Shown piece by piece: positions 17,126 through 25,465 of a stretch of DNA of 64,000 bases. Position 1 is the stretch's first letter. Every line of letters starts with the position of its first letter. Source of the DNA: Lacticaseibacillus daqingensis (GTDB lineage Bacteria > Bacillota > Bacilli > Lactobacillales > Lactobacillaceae); the NCBI RefSeq assembly GCF_003946115.1, contig NZ_RHOH01000003.1:186001-250000 (forward strand), in the 5' to 3' direction. The notes beneath the pieces were generated by a model. The model was not told where the DNA came from and searched no databases. It worked only from the letters and a program-made list of their open reading frames with translations. The position numbers and the translations under genes were made by a program.

Positions 17126-18865
17126 GTGTTACTCGAACAGATTGATTCCCCCAAGGATTTAAAACAGCTTCCCGCCGCCCAGCTCCCGGCGCTGGCACAG
17201 GAGATTCGGCAGGTGCTCCTGAACAAGGTGAGCGTCACCGGCGGCCACGTCGGCCCGAACCTCGGCGTGGTGGAACTGACGATCGCGTTTCACCGCGTGT
17301 TCGACTCCCCCACCGACAAGGTCGTCTGGGACGTCTCGCACCAAAGTTACCCGCATAAGATCCTGACCGGTCGCAAGCAGGCGTGGCTGGACCCCGCCCA
17401 CTATGAAGACGTGAGCGGCTTCACTGCACCGGAGGAAAGCCCGCACGATTTCTTCACCATCGGTCACACGTCGACCTCGATCGGGCTGGCGACCGGCATG
17501 GCACTGGCGCGCGATCACCGCCACGAACCCGGCAACATTGTCGCGGTCATCGGGGACGGGTCGCTGTCCGGCGGCTTGGCCTTTGAGGCACTGAACAACG
17601 CTGCGGTGTTGGCGCACAACCTGATCATCGTGGTCAACGACAACGGCATGAGCATCGCCGAGAACCACGGTGGCTTGTACGCCAACCTGAAGTTGTTGCG
17701 CGACACCAATGGCCAAGCCGAGCTGAACTTTTTCAAAGCGATGGGACTGGATTACCGCTACGAACCCAATGGCAACGATGTGGCGGCGATGACGGCCGCC
17801 TTCACCGCGGTCAAGGACACCGACCACCCCGTCGTTTTGCACGTGCACACCGAAAAAGGGCTGGGCTACGCGCCCGCCGTTGCCGATAAGGAACAGTGGC
17901 ACTGGCACGTGCCATTTGACCTGGCCACAGCCCAGCCGCTGCGTCCGCGCACCGGCGTCAGCTACCTCGGCCTGATCCGTGCGCAACTGGCTGCGCGCAT
18001 CGCCGCACACAACGCGCCGATTTACGCCATCAATGCCGCCATCCCTGGCTCCTTTGGGCTCAAGGACTTTGCCGCGCAGTACCCCGAGCGCTACATCGAC
18101 GTCGGCATCGCCGAGCAGGAATCGATCACGCTGGCTGCGGGCATGGCGCAGCAGGGGCTGCGGCCGGTCGTCTTCCACTCCGGCACGTTTTTGCAGCGCG
18201 CCTACGACCAGCTCAGCCACGACCTGGGCATCAACCGCTTGCCGGCGGTGCTGATCCTGACCGGCGGCGCCGTGTCTGGCGGCGACCCGACGCACCAAGG
18301 CACCTTCGACATTCCGATGCTCGCCAACATTCCCAACCTGACCTACCTGACGCCCACCACGCAAGAGGAGCTGACCGCGCAGCTTGACTGGGCGCTGACC
18401 CAAACCGCGGGTCCAGTGGCGATCCGGGTGCCGGCGCACGGCGTCCAAAGCGCCCCGCTTGACCCGGCCTTCGCGCCACTCACTCCGCATGTCCTGCATC
18501 AAGGCCAAACGGTGGCGCTTCTCGCGCTGGGGTCGATGCTGCCAACCGCCCAAACCGTGGCCACCCAACTGCTGGCCCACGGCATCGACGCCACGCTGGT
18601 TGACCCGCGTAGCGCCAACGCCTGGCAGGCCGCGGACCTCCTACCACTGGGGACAGCGCATCGGCTCATTGTCACCCTGGAGGAAGGCAGCCTCGATGGT
18701 GGCTTCGGGCAAAAAGTCGCCGCGCTGTTCGGCCCAACGGCGACCCGCGTGCTCCCCTTCGGCGCCAAGCGCCAGTTCAATGCGCGGGAAACCACCCAAG
18801 CCCTGCTTCAGCGTGACCAGTTGACGCCGGACCTGATCACGACCGCCATTCTTGCGCAGCTGTAA
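17126..18865 (+). CDS. dxs: 1-deoxy-D-xylulose-5-phosphate synthase
   Basis: A 579-residue thiamine-diphosphate enzyme condensing pyruvate and glyceraldehyde 3-phosphate. It is shorter than typical Dxs (about 620-640). The three transketolase-like parts are intact: GGHVGPNLGVVELTIA near the start, the ThDP motif GDGSLSGG followed by NDNGMSIAENHGG, and the pyrimidine-domain YIDVGIAEQESITLAAG. The start is GTG behind GAGGTGAG. No other non-mevalonate gene is in the window, and lactobacilli generally use mevalonate for isoprenoids, so the product may serve another purpose. It is monocistronic, ending at a hairpin. Confidence 0.92.
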   Translation: MLLEQIDSPKDLKQLPAAQLPALAQEIRQVLLNKVSVTGGHVGPNLGVVELTIAFHRVFDSPTDKVVWDVSHQSYPHKILTGRKQAWLDPAHYEDVSGFTAPEESPHDFFTIGHTSTSIGLATGMALARDHRHEPGNIVAVIGDGSLSGGLAFEALNNAAVLAHNLIIVVNDNGMSIAENHGGLYANLKLLRDTNGQAELNFFKAMGLDYRYEPNGNDVAAMTAAFTAVKDTDHPVVLHVHTEKGLGYAPAVADKEQWHWHVPFDLATAQPLRPRTGVSYLGLIRAQLAARIAAHNAPIYAINAAIPGSFGLKDFAAQYPERYIDVGIAEQESITLAAGMAQQGLRPVVFHSGTFLQRAYDQLSHDLGINRLPAVLILTGGAVSGGDPTHQGTFDIPMLANIPNLTYLTPTTQEELTAQLDWALTQTAGPVAIRVPAHGVQSAPLDPAFAPLTPHVLHQGQTVALLALGSMLPTAQTVATQLLAHGIDATLVDPRSANAWQAADLLPLGTAHRLIVTLEEGSLDGGFGQKVAALFGPTATRVLPFGAKRQFNARETTQALLQRDQLTPDLITTAILAQL

Positions 18866-18871
18866 CGCTTC

Positions 18872-18899
18872 ACCGCCACCGAATCTGGTGGCGGTTTTT
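18872..18899 (+). terminator. Terminator after dxs
   Basis: A perfect 9-base stem ACCGCCACC/GGTGGCGGT with a 6-base loop is followed by a T run. Confidence 0.88.
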
Positions 18900-18911
18900 G
18901 CGCCGACCTGA

Positions 18912-18979
18912 TTCGAAAATTTTCGAAATACCACTTGCGCCGGCGACCGCTTGCCGCTACAATTTAGATGAAATTCGAA
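18912..18979 (+). promoter_or_regulatory. Promoter and TTCGAA operator boxes of the arsR-sdpI unit
   Basis: TTGCGC (18935-18940) and TACAAT (18958-18963) are separated by exactly 17 bases. A perfect 16-base palindrome TTCGAAAATTTTCGAA (18912-18927) sits just upstream of the -35. A third TTCGAA (18974-18979, inside AAATTCGAAAT) lies in the early transcribed region before the ribosome site. The arrangement suggests autorepression by the ArsR protein, by analogy with SdpR; binding is inferred. Confidence 0.65.
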
Positions 18980-18993
18980 ATAGGAGGTGCGTC

Positions 18994-19269
18994 ATGGCCC
19001 TGAATGAGACGCTCAAAGCCATCAATGACCCGGTTCGCCGGGCGATCCTTGACCTGCTCAAAACCAGCGACTGGACCGCCGGAGAGATCGCCGCGAATTT
19101 TGACCTCGCCCCGGCCACGGTGTCCTACCACCTCAAGCTGCTGCGTGAGGCGGGCCTGATCACGCTGAACAAGGATAAGAACTTCATCTACTACAGCCTG
19201 AACCTCTCCGTGTTTGAGGAGCTGCTGGGCTGGATCTATGCCTTAGGAGGTGGCCCCCATGACCGCTAA
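18994..19269 (+). CDS. ArsR/SdpR-like autorepressor
   Basis: A 91-residue winged-helix protein of the ArsR family. NDPVRRAILDLLKTSDWTAG is the first helix pair, and LAPATVSYHLKLLREAGLI is the recognition helix region. No metal-binding cysteines are present, so it is unlikely to sense arsenic; this fits SdpR-type regulators. ATG 18994 follows TAGGAGG. Its 3' end overlaps the downstream membrane protein gene by 11 bases, implying coupled translation. Confidence 0.88.
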   Translation: MALNETLKAINDPVRRAILDLLKTSDWTAGEIAANFDLAPATVSYHLKLLREAGLITLNKDKNFIYYSLNLSVFEELLGWIYALGGGPHDR

Positions 19270-19852
19270 ATCTGCGCGCCGCACGCTGGCGCAAACCATT
19301 CCTGTCATCCTCGCCCCCACCCTGTACGGGGTGGCCGTGTACGCCCAACTGCCGGCCCGCATCGCCGTGCACTGGGGCCTGAACAATCAACCCGATGGCT
19401 GGCTGCCGCGCCCAGGCGCCGTCTTCGGCCTGCCGCTTCTCATGGTCGTGTTTCAGCTGATCGTGGTGCTGGCGCCGCGCGATACCGCCAAGGCGCCGCG
19501 CTTTGAGCGCGTCACCCACTGGTTGATGCCGGTGCTGACGGTAGTGCTGTACCTCGTGACGATTCAAATTGCGCTCGGCACGGCCATTGACGTCTGGCGG
19601 GTGGCCACGCTGCTGATCGGCGCGATGTTTCTGGCCATGGGCAACTACCTGCCCACGGTGCCGGCCGACTACGGTGCGCACTGGCCCAAGCGGCGCACCC
19701 TCAGCCGCCGCGCCGCGCGGCTTGAAGGTCACGTGATGGTAGCCGGTGGGCTCGCCATCCTGATCAGCCTGCTGCTGGGGCCGCTGGCCGCCGCCCTGGT
19801 GCTTGCGGTCACCTGTGCGGGCCTGCTCGTAGTCCCACTGCTATACCGCTAA
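19259..19852 (+). CDS. SdpI/DUF1648-like membrane protein
   Basis: A 197-residue protein with about five hydrophobic segments. The N-terminal LPARIAVHWGLNNQPDGWLP is the DUF1648 signature, and the later MGNYLPTVPADYGAHWP is the SdpI-type motif. SdpI in Bacillus is the immunity protein to the SDP toxin and the signal partner of SdpR. Here it pairs with an ArsR protein in the same order, but no toxin gene is seen nearby. The start is ATG 19259, with TAGGAGG eight bases upstream; a GTG at 19250 overlaps that site. Confidence 0.85.
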   Translation: MTAKSARRTLAQTIPVILAPTLYGVAVYAQLPARIAVHWGLNNQPDGWLPRPGAVFGLPLLMVVFQLIVVLAPRDTAKAPRFERVTHWLMPVLTVVLYLVTIQIALGTAIDVWRVATLLIGAMFLAMGNYLPTVPADYGAHWPKRRTLSRRAARLEGHVMVAGGLAILISLLLGPLAAALVLAVTCAGLLVVPLLYR

Positions 19853-19861
19853 TTGCCTAAG

Positions 19862-19916
19862 TCAAAAACGGTCACCGACGCCGCGCAACGTGCGCACACT
19901 CGGTGACCGTTTTTGA
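19862..19916. terminator. Bidirectional terminator after the sdpI-like gene
   Basis: A perfect stem of about 16 bases (TCAAAAACGGTCACCG and its complement) lies between convergent genes, giving T runs on both strands. Confidence 0.88.
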
Positions 19917-19925
19917 TTGACATCG

Positions 19926-20810
19926 CTAGGCGTACATCGCCTGCACGATCGCCTGGGCGCTGGCCACCTGAGTCAGCTTGCCCGCAATTTGGCCGGCCAT
20001 CATCGTCCCGTGGTCGACGTCCCCGGCGATCGCGCGGCCCAGGCTGCCGTCCAGCAGCGCGTGCAGCGCCGCGGCGTCCGCCCCATCAGCCTCGGCCGCA
20101 AAGTACGCGGCGGTCAGCGGGTTGGCCAGGCAGCGCACGGCATCCCCCAGCGCGCGTCCCGTGACCACCGTGGCGGTGTCATCGGCCGCGATCAGCGCCT
20201 GCTGGTACGCCGGCGCGATGGGCGTCTCCTGGGCCAGCAGAAAGGCCGTGCCGCTTTGCACCCCGACCGCACCCAGGGCTTCGGCTGCCCGCACACCGGT
20301 ACTGTCCGCGATGCCGCCGGCGGCAAACACCGGCAGGTCGACCGCGGCGGTCACCTGCTGCACCAGGCTGAACGTCGTGCTGGTCCCGATGTGGCCACCG
20401 GACTCCATCCCCTCGGCCACCAAGGCGTCCACGCCCAAGGCCACCATTTTGCGCGCGACCTTGACGCTTGGGATCACCGCCACCACCTTGGTGCCGACCG
20501 CCTGCAGCGCCGCACAAAAGGCCTTGGGGGTGCCGGCGCTAGTAGTCACGACCGGTACCGGGTGTTCGATCAGATACGGGATCAACGCGGCCATGTTCGG
20601 CTGCTGCAGCATCAGGTTCACCCCAAAGGGCTGGTCCGTGGCCGCGCGCACCGCCGCGATGGCAGCGGCGAGCGTGGTGGGCGTCAAGTCCACCGTGGTC
20701 AAAACACCGAGGCCGCCCGCGGCGCTGACCGCGCTGACCAACGGGGCGGTTGAAAGCTGTGCCAATGCGCCTTGGATCAAAGGGAGGCGCGTCCCAAGAA
20801 TTGTCGTCAT
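19926..20810 (-). CDS. FabK-like enoyl reductase / nitronate monooxygenase family flavoprotein
   Basis: A 294-residue FMN-binding TIM-barrel protein. It resembles pneumococcal FabK at several points: PFGVNLML, VVTTSAGTPKAF, VIPSVKVARKM and above all AEGMESGGHIG (His140 equivalent to the catalytic His of FabK), then AAGGIAD and MAGQIAG. It is about 30 residues shorter than FabK and is not in a fatty-acid gene cluster, so it could equally be a nitronate monooxygenase. The ATG follows GGAAAGGA-type sequence. Reductase chemistry is well supported; the substrate is not. Confidence 0.82.
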   Translation of the reverse strand: MTTILGTRLPLIQGALAQLSTAPLVSAVSAAGGLGVLTTVDLTPTTLAAAIAAVRAATDQPFGVNLMLQQPNMAALIPYLIEHPVPVVTTSAGTPKAFCAALQAVGTKVVAVIPSVKVARKMVALGVDALVAEGMESGGHIGTSTTFSLVQQVTAAVDLPVFAAGGIADSTGVRAAEALGAVGVQSGTAFLLAQETPIAPAYQQALIAADDTATVVTGRALGDAVRCLANPLTAAYFAAEADGADAAALHALLDGSLGRAIAGDVDHGTMMAGQIAGKLTQVASAQAIVQAMYA

Positions 20811-20873
20811 GCGTGTGCTGTCCTTTCCTTACCGTGCCCCCTCCGCAGGGTGGCACCGCTTAAAAACCGCCGC

Positions 20874-21531
20874 TCAGTCCGTTTTGGTTGGAATGAAGGG
20901 CTTGATCATGTCTGCCAGGGCCTCGACGTTGCGCGTCTGCAGGTAAACGCGGCCGGTGCCGGCGAAGCGGTTGACCAGACCCTCGCCAGTGGTGAACCCA
21001 AACGTCCCGCTGGCCACCTCGATGTGGTAGTCCAGGCTGGTCGACCAGGTCCAGCGGGATCAGGTCCCCGTACGCGCTGATCAGCATTTCCCCTTCACCC
21101 TGGCTTTCCATGATGAAGAACCCGCCGGTGCCGCCGAACAGGGCGCGGCCCGCGCTTTGGCTGACCATCTGGTAGCTGGCGGTGCTATCGGCGGCCAAAA
21201 AGGCGCCGGTGTTCAGGCGCCACTGGTGCGTCGCGTCCACGGGCAACGCCGTGATCGGCCCCGGGTTGCTCGGGGCGATCGCGATCTCGCCGGCGTCTGC
21301 GGTGCTGGTAGCGGTGGTGATGAAAAACGATTCGCCCGAGGTCATGCTGCGGCCGATGGCGCTCATCAGGCCCCCCAGTCCCGTTTTGCCGTTGCTGTTC
21401 ATCTTGCCGGCCAGCGCAATGCGGCCGTTGTGGTAGATCATTGCCCCGGATTCGATCTGCACGCTTTGGCCCGCGTCCAGCCGGACCACTGCCACCGGAA
21501 ACGGGCTTTCGCCCTTCAGTGTGTACTGCAT
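20874..21531 (-). pseudogene. AIM24 family protein gene, disrupted by an internal frameshifting deletion
   Basis: The first about 160 codons encode an AIM24/TIGR00266 protein (SIESGAMIYHNG-like start, SAIGRSMTSGESFF, then GGTGGFFIMESQGEGEM and YGDLIPLDL). After that the reading frame becomes an Arg/Gly-rich nonsense tail. The correct C-terminus continues in another frame from about 21048: WSTSLDYHIEVASGTFGF, then VNRFAGTGRVYLQTRN, and stops at 20874. Fourteen or so residues that normally join the two parts are missing. The junction carries CCAGG, which could be a microhomology scar. ATG 21531 has AAGGAGG upstream. A sequencing or assembly error is the alternative. Confidence 0.8.
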
Positions 21532-21674
21532 CGTGTCCTCCTTCATGCCCCACGCACACGGGGGCTGCGACTTCGTTCAAGAACTCACGTCTACCTCTAG
21601 TGTACGCGCTACCAAGCGTTTTGGGTAGCCCACCGTCAACGGACAAATCGGCGCATCTGTCCGTGTCGCGATGA

Positions 21675-21703
21675 TTGTGATTTTTGTATCATGACCGTAT
21701 CAA
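21675..21703 (+). promoter_or_regulatory. Promoter for the iron-type alcohol dehydrogenase
   Basis: TTGTGA and TATCAA are separated by 17 bases, 20 bases upstream of the start codon. Confidence 0.5.
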
Positions 21704-21723
21704 CTGAAACTCGGAGGCAACTG

Positions 21724-22893
21724 ATGAAAACTAACTTTGATTTCTTAATGCCAAGCGTCAACTTCTTCGGCCCCGGCGTCATTGCCAAGATCGGCGCCCG
21801 CGCCAAGATGCTGAACATGCGCCGGCCCCTGATCGTCACGGATAAGTTCCTGGCCAGCGTGCCGAACGGCCCCGTCACGCAAACGCTGGCGTCACTGGAC
21901 GAAGCCGGCGTGGCCTACGCCATCTACGATGAGGTCGAGCCCAACCCCAAGGTCCGCAACATCCAGGCGGCCAAGGCGCTGTATCTGGCCGAGCACTGCG
22001 ACAGCATCATCACGGTCGGCGGCGGCTCCGCGCACGACACCGGCAAAGGCACCGGCATCATTTTGACCAACGGTGACGACATCACCACGCTGGCCGGGAT
22101 CGAAACGCTGGATAACGCCCTGCCACCGCTGATGGCGGTCAACACCACCGCCGGCACCGGCTCCGAGCTGACGCGCCACTGCGTGATCACCAACGAGGCG
22201 ACGCACCTGAAGTTCGTTGTCGTGTCCTGGCGCAACATTCCACTGGTGTCCTTCAACGACCCGGCCCTGCAGCTGGACGTGCCGGCCAAGCTGACCGCCG
22301 CCACCGGGATGGACGCCTTCGTGCAGGCGATCGAGCCTTACGTGTCCACCAACCGTAACGCCATCACGGACGGGCAGTGCCTGCAGGCGATCCGCCTGAT
22401 CGAACAGTCGCTGCGCCAGGCCGTCGCCAACGGGCACGACCTGGACGCCCGCACCAAAATGGTGGAGGCCGAGATGCTTGCGGGGATGGCGTTCAACAAC
22501 GCCGACCTCGGCTACGTGCACGCGATGGCGCATCAGCTGGGCGGCCAGTACGATGCGCCCCACGGCGTCTGCTGCGCGCTGCTGCTGCCGATCGTCGAGG
22601 AATATAACCTGATCGCCTGCCCGGACCGCTTCGCGGAGCTGGCCCGCGCCATGGGCGAAAACACCGATGGGCTGAGCACCCGCGAAGCCGCGGAGCTTGC
22701 CATCAAGGCGATGCGCCAGATGGCCAAAGACGTGGGCATTCCGGCCTCCATCAAGGCCTTGGGCGCCAAGCCGGAAGACTTCCCGCTGATGGCCGAAAAC
22801 GCCTTGAAGGACGGCAACGCCTTTTCCAACCCGCGCAAGGGCACCAAGGAAGACCTGATCGCGCTGTTCCAGCAGGCGTACGACGCCGAATAA
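21724..22893 (+). CDS. Iron-containing (group III) alcohol dehydrogenase
   Basis: A 389-residue NAD(P)-dependent oxidoreductase. GGGSAHDTGKG binds the cofactor, NTTAGTGSELTRHCVI is the family signature, and GMDAFVQAIEPY with HAMAHQLGGQYDAPHG supplies the Asp and three His metal ligands. It resembles 1,3-propanediol dehydrogenase and lactaldehyde reductase; substrate not assignable. ATG 21724 follows GGAGG; the frame extends to 21691 without a ribosome site. It is monocistronic with a short terminator after it. Confidence 0.92.
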   Translation: MKTNFDFLMPSVNFFGPGVIAKIGARAKMLNMRRPLIVTDKFLASVPNGPVTQTLASLDEAGVAYAIYDEVEPNPKVRNIQAAKALYLAEHCDSIITVGGGSAHDTGKGTGIILTNGDDITTLAGIETLDNALPPLMAVNTTAGTGSELTRHCVITNEATHLKFVVVSWRNIPLVSFNDPALQLDVPAKLTAATGMDAFVQAIEPYVSTNRNAITDGQCLQAIRLIEQSLRQAVANGHDLDARTKMVEAEMLAGMAFNNADLGYVHAMAHQLGGQYDAPHGVCCALLLPIVEEYNLIACPDRFAELARAMGENTDGLSTREAAELAIKAMRQMAKDVGIPASIKALGAKPEDFPLMAENALKDGNAFSNPRKGTKEDLIALFQQAYDAE

Positions 22894-22906
22894 TTGATTC
22901 ACCCAC

Positions 22907-22929
22907 AAGGCCGCCGCGTGCGGCCTTTT
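22907..22929 (+). terminator. Terminator after the alcohol dehydrogenase
   Basis: AAGGCCGC and GCGGCCTTTT form a compact stem with a T tail, 13 bases after the stop. Confidence 0.75.
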
Positions 22930-22986
22930 GCGTCGACAATGGTATACTGAACATGCCCCGCACGTTGGGGAGAAAGGAAACGAATC

Positions 22987-23832
22987 ATGCAAACCATCAC
23001 ACTTGCCGACCGCACCGTCCCGGCGCTGGGCATGGGCACCTGGGGGCTCGGGGAAGGCAGCGCTGCCCAACGCCAACAGGAGCGCGCCAGCCTGCAGTGG
23101 GGGCTCGACCACGGGCTGACCGTGATCGACACCGCCGAGATGTACGGCGACGGCGCCGCCGAAACCCTAGTTGGCCAGGCGATCCAGGGCACCCCGCGCG
23201 ACCAGCTCACGCTGATCTCCAAGTTTTACCCGTGGCACGCGACGGCCCGCAAGATGCGTAGCGCCTTAACCGCCAGCCTCAAGCGCCTGCACACCGACTA
23301 CCTGGACGTTTACCTGCTGCACTGGCGCGGCACCACCCCGCTGCGTGAGACCCTGGCCGGGCTGGCTGAGTTGCAGCAGGCCGGCCTCATCCGCGCGTAC
23401 GGGGTGTCCAACTTTGACGTGGCGGACCTCAAGGAAGCGGCCGGATTGCCCGGCGGCAGCGCACTGGTGGCCAATGAGGTGCTGTACAACCTGGCGGCGC
23501 GCGGCATCGAGGTTGACCTGCTGCCGTACCATCGCGCCCACCACCTGACGACCATCGGCTACTCGCCGTTTGGCTCAGGCAACGGCCAGCAGATCGCCCT
23601 GCCGCGCCCCGTGCAGGCGCTGGCCAAGGCCAAGGGCCTGTCCCCGTGGCAGCTGATGCTGGCATGGACGCTGCGTACCGGCCAGGTCCTCACGATCCCC
23701 AAAGCCGCCAGCCTGGCACACATGCAGGCCAATCACGCGGCGCTAGCGGTCACCTGGACTCCGGCCGAGCTGGCCGTTCTCGACCACGCGTTTCCCGCGC
23801 CAACGCACAAGGTGCCGCTGGCGATGATTTGA
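22987..23832 (+). CDS. Aldo/keto reductase
   Basis: A 281-residue NADPH-dependent TIM-barrel reductase. The catalytic tetrad is visible as Asp48, Tyr53, Lys79 and His112, and the IPKAAS segment near the C-terminus contacts the cofactor. It resembles the 2,5-diketogluconate reductase group; the physiological substrate is unknown. The ATG follows GAAAGGAAACGA. The next gene begins 36 bases downstream, so it may be co-transcribed with the NAD(P)-binding protein and L,D-transpeptidase. Confidence 0.92.
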   Translation: MQTITLADRTVPALGMGTWGLGEGSAAQRQQERASLQWGLDHGLTVIDTAEMYGDGAAETLVGQAIQGTPRDQLTLISKFYPWHATARKMRSALTASLKRLHTDYLDVYLLHWRGTTPLRETLAGLAELQQAGLIRAYGVSNFDVADLKEAAGLPGGSALVANEVLYNLAARGIEVDLLPYHRAHHLTTIGYSPFGSGNGQQIALPRPVQALAKAKGLSPWQLMLAWTLRTGQVLTIPKAASLAHMQANHAALAVTWTPAELAVLDHAFPAPTHKVPLAMI

Positions 23833-23868
23833 TGTCTCTGATCCAGTCCCTCAAGGAGGTCCTCGAAG

Positions 23869-24486
23869 ATGAAAGTATTCGTCGCCGGTGCCCACGGCCA
23901 AGTCGGCCAGCACCTTGTTGCACGCCTTTTAGACAATGATGACACGGTGATCGGCGGCTACCGCGACCCAAGCCGGCAGGCCGGCCCGTCAACCGCCGAG
24001 TTCACGCCGGTCGCCTTTGACCTGACGGCGCCGGTGGCCACGCTGGCGCAGGCGATGGCCGGCGCTGAAGCCGTGATTTTTGCCGCCGGGTCACAGGGCA
24101 AGGACCTGCTGGCCGTTGACCTGGATGGCGCGGTCAAAACCATGGAAGCGGCTGCGGCCAACGGCATCAGCCGCTTCATCCTGCTGAGCGCCTTTGCCGC
24201 AGACGACCGGACCCAGTGGCCTGCGCCGCTGACCAACTACTACATCGCCAAGCACTACGCCGATGAGTGGCTGCGACATCGCACCACGCTGGACTACGTG
24301 ATCGTGCAGCCGACCACGCTGACCAATGCGCCTGCGGCCGGCACCATCAGTCTGGCCCCCGCCCACGCCACTGAGATCAGCCGCGCGGACGTCGCCACAG
24401 TGCTGGCGGCCAGCCTGGTTGCCGACCTGCACCGCGAGACGCTGAAGATCACCGGTGGGTCGATTCCGATCGCCCAAGCATTTTAG
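23869..24486 (+). CDS. NAD(P)-binding Rossmann protein (atypical SDR, NmrA/YhfK-like)
   Basis: A 205-residue Rossmann-fold protein. The start KVFVAGAHGQVGQHLV is a GxxGxxG cofactor-binding loop, AVIFAAGS is the second strand, and FILLSAF with YYIAKHYAD gives an SDR-like Ser and Y-x-x-x-K. Related proteins are NADH-dependent epimerase-like or redox sensors. ATG 23869 follows AAGGAGG. It ends 16 bases before the L,D-transpeptidase gene. Confidence 0.85.
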   Translation: MKVFVAGAHGQVGQHLVARLLDNDDTVIGGYRDPSRQAGPSTAEFTPVAFDLTAPVATLAQAMAGAEAVIFAAGSQGKDLLAVDLDGAVKTMEAAAANGISRFILLSAFAADDRTQWPAPLTNYYIAKHYADEWLRHRTTLDYVIVQPTTLTNAPAAGTISLAPAHATEISRADVATVLAASLVADLHRETLKITGGSIPIAQAF

Positions 24487-24502
24487 GGTAAAGGAGCCAG
24501 TC

Positions 24503-25216
24503 ATGACTGTTGGGCAAAAATGTCGGGCAACGCTGGCAGCGACCGCGACCTATCTGACCACGCATCACCTCAAACGCTGGGTCAAGCAGACCTTGTGGGG
24601 CCTTGGGGCGCTGGCCGTGTTGCTCGTAGGGGCCGCGCTTTTGTGGCGCTTGCAGACCCAACCCCAGGCGGCCGCCAAGGCGCCGCACGCAAGCCGCGCC
24701 GCCACTTCCCACCCGCGCACCACCGCCTCATCCAGCCAGGCGTCAAGCCAAAAAGCGGTCGCGGTCAGCAGCGCCCCGGTCATCGACTGGCAGGCCCCAT
24801 CCGAAAACAAGCCTTACCCGACCGTTGCCGATCACCCGCACCTCAGTATCGTGGTGTCGCTGGCCGATCAGCGCGTGTACTTCAAGGACGGCGCCACCGT
24901 CTTGTACACCATGTACGCCTCCTCGGGGATCAACAACACGACCCCGCGCGGGCAATTCGCCATTCAGCGCGAGCGCGGCGACTACTTTTACAACCCTCGC
25001 GAGCAGATGGGGGCGCACTACTACACGAGCTTCCTCGATCACGGCACGTACCTGTTTCACAGCGTGCCCACCGACCCCAGCGGCCACTACATTGCCGCCG
25101 AAGCCGCCAAGCTCGGCAAGGAACCCGGCTCGCACGGTTGCGTGCGCCTCAGCATTCCCGACGCCAAGTGGCTCAACGAAAACGTGCCGACCGGGGTGCC
25201 GGTGACCATTCGCTGA
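24503..25216 (+). CDS. L,D-transpeptidase (YkuD domain), membrane-anchored
   Basis: A 237-residue envelope protein. An N-terminal cytoplasmic stretch precedes a single membrane span (residues about 33-50), then a Ser/Ala-rich linker to about residue 95 and the YkuD domain. The catalytic motif is HGTYLFHSVP upstream and SHGCVRL with Cys213 near the C-terminus. Such enzymes make 3-3 cross-links or attach proteins to peptidoglycan, but in lactobacilli the role may differ. ATG 24503 has AAAGGAG upstream; a longer frame from 24455 overlaps the previous gene. The ABC-F promoter lies directly after its stop. Confidence 0.9.
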   Translation: MTVGQKCRATLAATATYLTTHHLKRWVKQTLWGLGALAVLLVGAALLWRLQTQPQAAAKAPHASRAATSHPRTTASSSQASSQKAVAVSSAPVIDWQAPSENKPYPTVADHPHLSIVVSLADQRVYFKDGATVLYTMYASSGINNTTPRGQFAIQRERGDYFYNPREQMGAHYYTSFLDHGTYLFHSVPTDPSGHYIAAEAAKLGKEPGSHGCVRLSIPDAKWLNENVPTGVPVTIR

Positions 25217-25217
25217 C

Positions 25218-25246
25218 TTGACGGCTGGCTGCGGGGGTGCTAAAGT
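25218..25246 (+). promoter_or_regulatory. Promoter of the ABC-F gene and its leader
   Basis: TTGACG and TAAAGT are separated by exactly 17 bases, with TGC before the -10 giving an extended -10. The predicted start near 25253 leaves a leader of about 210 bases. Confidence 0.65.
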
Positions 25247-25252
25247 ATCAAT

Positions 25253-25465
25253 TATCTTATAAACGAACGGAGTGACGCCCATTGAAGTAAGCCCATTGTT
25301 GATTGTAACCCTGACCCACAGCGCATCGGCGCAGTCTGCGGTTTTTCGACAATGGCTTACCTTAGACGGGCACGTCCTCTCTAAGGGTCAGTCTCGGGGT
25401 TCCCGACCTGGCCTTTTTGCGTGCTGTGGGTCCTCACCGACAACTTTGTCGACTGGAGGCCAATC
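25253..25465 (+). promoter_or_regulatory. Attenuator-like leader of the ABC-F gene
   Basis: The leader holds an imperfect 15-base stem (25287-25302 with 25346-25360), then an intrinsic terminator (stem within 25386-25413, T run 25414-25418) well before the gene. CTGACCC (25311-25317) is complementary to GGGTCAG (25385-25391), the 5' arm of that terminator, so an antiterminator is possible. GACCCACAGC (25313-25322) also matches GCTGTGGGTC (25423-25432). A 10-codon frame, MAYLRRARPL (25352-25384), ends one base before the terminator. Its own ribosome site is weak. Related ABC-F genes use such leaders to sense antibiotics. Confidence 0.6.

Noticed and set aside
17159-18580. A 473-codon minus-strand frame across dxs
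   Set aside because: Antisense shadow; the dxs frame carries all enzyme motifs.
21892-23112. A 406-codon minus-strand frame across the alcohol dehydrogenase
   Set aside because: Shadow frame with no ribosome site or domain.
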